Part shown: in pieces, positions 5,558 through 7,775 of the stretch | How the letters are laid out: the number at the start of each line of letters is the position of its first letter | How positions within the stretch are numbered: position 1 is the first letter of the stretch | NCBI GenBank assembly: GCA_016870695.1 | Contig: VGAV01000103.1 | Span: forward strand, 1 to 7,775 | Source of the DNA: Actinomycetota bacterium | Lineage (GTDB): Bacteria; Actinomycetota; Actinomycetes; Actinomycetales; Microbacteriaceae | Direction: 5' to 3' | DNA length: 7,775 bases | Notes under the pieces: generated by a model | Told to the model about the DNA's origin: nothing | The model's input: only the letters and a program-made list of their open reading frames with translations | The model's database searches: none | Made by a program: the position numbers and the translations under genes

Positions 5558-7698
5558 TGCGCGCCCCCCTGCGCCTGGATCGCGGTGATCGCGATCGTGT
5601 TGACGATGTCGTCGACGAGCGCCCCGCGGGACAGGTCGTTGATCGGCTTGTTCAGGCCCTGCAGCACCGGGCCGATGGCGACGGCCCCGGCGGAGCGCTG
5701 CACCGCCTTGTACGTGTTGTTGCCGGTGTTGAGGTCGGGGAAGACGAAGACGGTCGCGCGGCCGGCGACGTCGGAGCCCGGCATCTTGGCCTTCGCGACG
5801 GCGGCGTCGGCCGCGGCGTCGTACTGGATCGGTCCCTCGACGAGGAGCTCCGGGGCCCGCTCGCGGACGAGGGCGGTCGCGGCGCGGACCTTCTCGACAT
5901 CGGCGCCCGTGCCCGACTCCCCCGTCGAGTACGACAGCATCGCCACGCGCGGCTCGATGCCGAACTGCTCGGCCGTCGCCGCGGACGACACCGCGATGTC
6001 GGCGAGCTGCTCGCTCGTCGGGTCGGGGATGACGGCGCAGTCGCCGTAGACGAGCACGCGGTCGGCGAGGGCCATGAGGAAGACGCTGGAGACGACCGAG
6101 ACGCCCGGCGCGGTCTTGATGATCTCGAAGGCCGGGCGGATGGTGTGGGCCGTGGTGTGCGCGGCACCCGAGACCATCCCGTCCGCCAGCCCGAGGTGCA
6201 CCATCAGCGTGCCGAAGTACGACACGTCGGTGACGGTGTCGGCGGCCTGCGCGTAGGTGACGCCCTTGTGCGCGCGCAGCCGCTCGTACTCGGTGGCGAA
6301 CTTGTCGACGTGCACGGCGTCGAAGGGGCTGAGCACCTCGGCGTCGCGGATGTCGATGCCCAGCTCGATGGCGCGCCCGCGCACCTCGATCGGCTCGCCG
6401 AGGATGGTCAGGTCGGCGATGCCGCGGGAGAGCACCGTGGCGGCGGCGCGGAGGACGCGGTCGTCGTTGCCTTCGGGCAGGACGATCCGGCGCTTGTCGC
6501 TGCGGGCGCGGTCGACCAGCCCGTACTCGAACATGAGTGGGGTGACGACGCTCGTCCGGGCCACCCCGAGCTCGCGCGTGAGCAGCTCGGTGTCGACGTG
6601 GCGCTCGAACATCGCCAGCGCCGTGTCGTACCGGCGCTGCGAGTCGGCGGCGAGACGCCCGCGGGTGTTCATGATGCGCACGGCCGTGTCGTACGTGCCG
6701 AGGTCGGTCGCGATGATCGGCAGCGGCGATCCGAGGCCGTCGATGAGGCGGACGATGGTGTCGGGCAGCTCGAAGCCGCCGTTGAGCACGATCGCCGCCA
6801 GCGACGGGAACGTGCCGGACGCGTTGGCCAGCAGGGTGGCCAGCAGCACCTCGGTGCGGTCGGCCGGGATGACGATGACCGCGGACTCCTTCAGGCGCGG
6901 CAGCACGTTCACCATCGACATGCCCGCGACGACCACGCCGAGCACCTCCCGGGTGAGCAGCTCGGGGTCGCCCTTGATGAGCTCGCCCTCCACCGACCGG
7001 AGCACCCCGCGCACCGACGGCGCGATGAGGAACCGGTCCTCCGGGAGCGCCCAGACGGGTACGGCGCGACGGTCCCCCGCGGCCGGGACCGGCGAGACGT
7101 CCACGACATGGCGGACGGATGCCACGACCTCGTCCAGCCGTTCGGCATCGGCGCGGTTCACGATGACGGCGGCGAGCTCGGCCCGCTCGTGCAGCAGCTC
7201 GGGGAGTGCGAGGGCGGCGATCTGCCCGACCTCCTGCGGCGTCCGGGACACGGACAGACCGAGCGTCTCTCCCTGTCCCTGCTGCGCGCGGCCGCCGAGG
7301 ACGAGCAGCACCGGCGCGCCGAGGTTCGCCGCGATGCGGGCGTTGTAGGCCAGCTCGGCGGGGCTGCCGACGTCGGTGTAATCGCTGCCGATGACGACGA
7401 CCGCGTCGCACTGCGCCTCGACGGCCTTGTACCGCTCGACGATGCGGGCGAGCGCGGCGTCGGCGTCGTCGCGGACGTCGTCGTAGGTGACGCCCACGCA
7501 CTCGTCGTAGTCGAGCCCGACGCCGTCGTGGTCGAGCAGCATCTCGAGGACGTAGTCGCGCTCAGCGGTCGAGCGGGCGATGGGGCGGAACACCCCCACC
7601 CGCGGGGTCACGCGGCTGAGCGCGTCGAGCACGCCCAGAGCGACGGTGGACTTGCCCGAGTGTCCTTCGGCTGACGTGATGTAGATGCTCTGCGTCAC
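5554..7698 (-). CDS. pta: Phosphate acetyltransferase, long three-domain form
   Basis: Pta exchanges CoA for phosphate on acetyl-CoA to make acetyl phosphate, the substrate of the next gene product, AckA. The protein has 714 residues, the long form also seen in E. coli. The N-terminal CobB/CobQ-like P-loop domain carries SAEGHSGKST (9-18), followed by a BioD-like fold to about 205. A DRTGG regulatory domain follows (about 220-335), with PADRTEVLLA at 278-287. The catalytic PTA_PTB domain (about 385-710) holds LPEGNDDRV (407-415), DGMVSGAAHTTAHTIRP (506-522, with Arg521), LSYSTGESGTG (588-598), PDLNTGNNTYKAVQRSAGA (654-672), and NDLSRGALVDDI (687-698), with the predicted catalytic Ser690, Arg691 and Asp696/697. 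The start is GTG at 7698; an in-frame TAG at 7710-7708 rules out anything longer. No Shine-Dalgarno is visible and a -10-like box lies 6 nt upstream, suggesting a leaderless mRNA for the pta-ackA operon. Confidence 0.98.
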   Translation of the reverse strand: MTQSIYITSAEGHSGKSTVALGVLDALSRVTPRVGVFRPIARSTAERDYVLEMLLDHDGVGLDYDECVGVTYDDVRDDADAALARIVERYKAVEAQCDAVVVIGSDYTDVGSPAELAYNARIAANLGAPVLLVLGGRAQQGQGETLGLSVSRTPQEVGQIAALALPELLHERAELAAVIVNRADAERLDEVVASVRHVVDVSPVPAAGDRRAVPVWALPEDRFLIAPSVRGVLRSVEGELIKGDPELLTREVLGVVVAGMSMVNVLPRLKESAVIVIPADRTEVLLATLLANASGTFPSLAAIVLNGGFELPDTIVRLIDGLGSPLPIIATDLGTYDTAVRIMNTRGRLAADSQRRYDTALAMFERHVDTELLTRELGVARTSVVTPLMFEYGLVDRARSDKRRIVLPEGNDDRVLRAAATVLSRGIADLTILGEPIEVRGRAIELGIDIRDAEVLSPFDAVHVDKFATEYERLRAHKGVTYAQAADTVTDVSYFGTLMVHLGLADGMVSGAAHTTAHTIRPAFEIIKTAPGVSVVSSVFLMALADRVLVYGDCAVIPDPTSEQLADIAVSSAATAEQFGIEPRVAMLSYSTGESGTGADVEKVRAATALVRERAPELLVEGPIQYDAAADAAVAKAKMPGSDVAGRATVFVFPDLNTGNNTYKAVQRSAGAVAIGPVLQGLNKPINDLSRGALVDDIVNTIAITAIQAQGGAQ
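5564..5570 (-). promoter_or_regulatory. Ribosome binding site of ackA inside the pta 3' end
   Basis: The minus strand reads AGGGGGG within the last codons of pta (Gln-Gly-Gly), 6 nt before the ackA GTG. Together with the GTGA stop/start overlap it favours translational coupling and fixes the ackA start. Confidence 0.55.
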
Positions 7699-7704
7699 GC
7701 GACC

Positions 7705-7710
7705 AGACTA
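7705..7710 (-). promoter_or_regulatory. -10 box of a probable leaderless pta-ackA promoter
   Basis: The minus strand reads TAGTCT, matching TANNNT, then 6 nt (ggtcgc) and the GTG start of pta. The geometry is identical to that of dnaX, and again the TAG is in frame and acts as the upstream stop. No clear -35 is seen at 17-19 nt (gtggcc, cgtggc or ccgtgg). One caution is that another minus-strand frame stays open from the right edge to a TGA at 7697-7695, so an upstream gene reaching into pta is not excluded by sequence alone. Confidence 0.55.
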
Positions 7711-7737
7711 TTGCGGGCCTCGGACACGGCCACGGGG

Positions 7738-7775
7738 TTGCTTCGGCGTCGAGTCATCGGAATCGGTGCGGGGCG
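7738..7775 (+). CDS. cobF: 5' end of a divergent gene, N-terminus like precorrin-6A synthase (CobF, tetrapyrrole methylase)
   Basis: Only twelve complete codons are visible before the right edge. From the TTG at 7738 they read MLRRRVIGIGAG. A short basic start followed by VIGIGAG is the opening of CobF-type precorrin-6A synthases (usually VIGIGAGDP), where it forms the first beta strand and glycine loop of the SAM-dependent tetrapyrrole methylase fold. The frame is open back to a TGA at 7672-7674; TTG 7711 is the only other usable start seen. No Shine-Dalgarno is visible, so the start is uncertain. If real, the gene diverges from pta with only 39 bp between the two start codons. Another protein with a glycine-rich loop, such as a flavin-dependent oxidoreductase, remains possible, though IGIGAG fits CobF better. 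Confidence 0.42.
   Translation, partial: MLRRRVIGIGAG

Noticed and set aside
6145..7674. 509-codon plus-strand open frame antisense to pta
   Set aside because: It has the same antisense artefact composition, and the opposite strand encodes a complete Pta with all catalytic motifs.
7695..7775. Minus-strand open frame from the window edge ending in a TGA that overlaps the pta GTG as GTGA, like the end of an upstream cotranscribed gene
   Set aside because: Its codons include many that are rare here (CGA, AGT, AAT, ACT, ATT, GCA) and the peptide shows no motif. The -10 box and the plus-strand VIGIGAG frame explain the same bases better, though extension beyond 7775 would decide.

Overview
The window is an ordinary-looking chromosomal segment of a very GC-rich actinobacterium, most likely Microbacteriaceae (Microbacterium-like). 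The evidence is the near-saturated G/C at third codon positions, GTG starts on three of the five main genes, TANNNT-type -10 boxes set directly against start codons, and actinobacterial-looking DnaX, AckA and Pta proteins. The genus is an inference from overall character, not from a search.

Five genes lie on the minus strand, so they are transcribed from right to left. From the right edge: pta (phosphate acetyltransferase, 7698-5554) overlaps ackA (acetate kinase, 5557-4322) by 4 nt. After a 123-nt structured gap come a beta-phosphoglucomutase-like HAD phosphatase gene (4198-3464) and, 44 nt later, a glycoside hydrolase family 65 disaccharide phosphorylase gene (3419-888). A strong UUCG-capped hairpin ends that unit. 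A 283-nt GC-extreme gap follows, holding an 18-bp tandem repeat array and G-rich tracts on both strands, and then the 5' part of dnaX (604 to the left edge). At the far right, 38 bases read on the plus strand look like the first codons of a divergent tetrapyrrole methylase gene (CobF-like).

The genes form two metabolic pairs that both depend on inorganic phosphate. GH65 splits an alpha-linked glucose disaccharide with Pi to give glucose and beta-glucose-1-phosphate. The HAD mutase then turns this into glucose-6-phosphate without spending ATP. Pta and AckA interconvert acetyl-CoA, acetyl phosphate and acetate, with ATP made at the AckA step. dnaX is an unrelated replication gene.

I found no mobile element, CRISPR array, rRNA, tRNA or defence system, and no convincing undescribed multi-gene system. 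The observations most worth a second look are non-coding. They are two promoters (dnaX and pta) with the same geometry, in which the -10 box is also the in-frame stop that fixes a leaderless GTG start; the 18-bp repeat array upstream of dnaX; and the structured intergenic RNAs.
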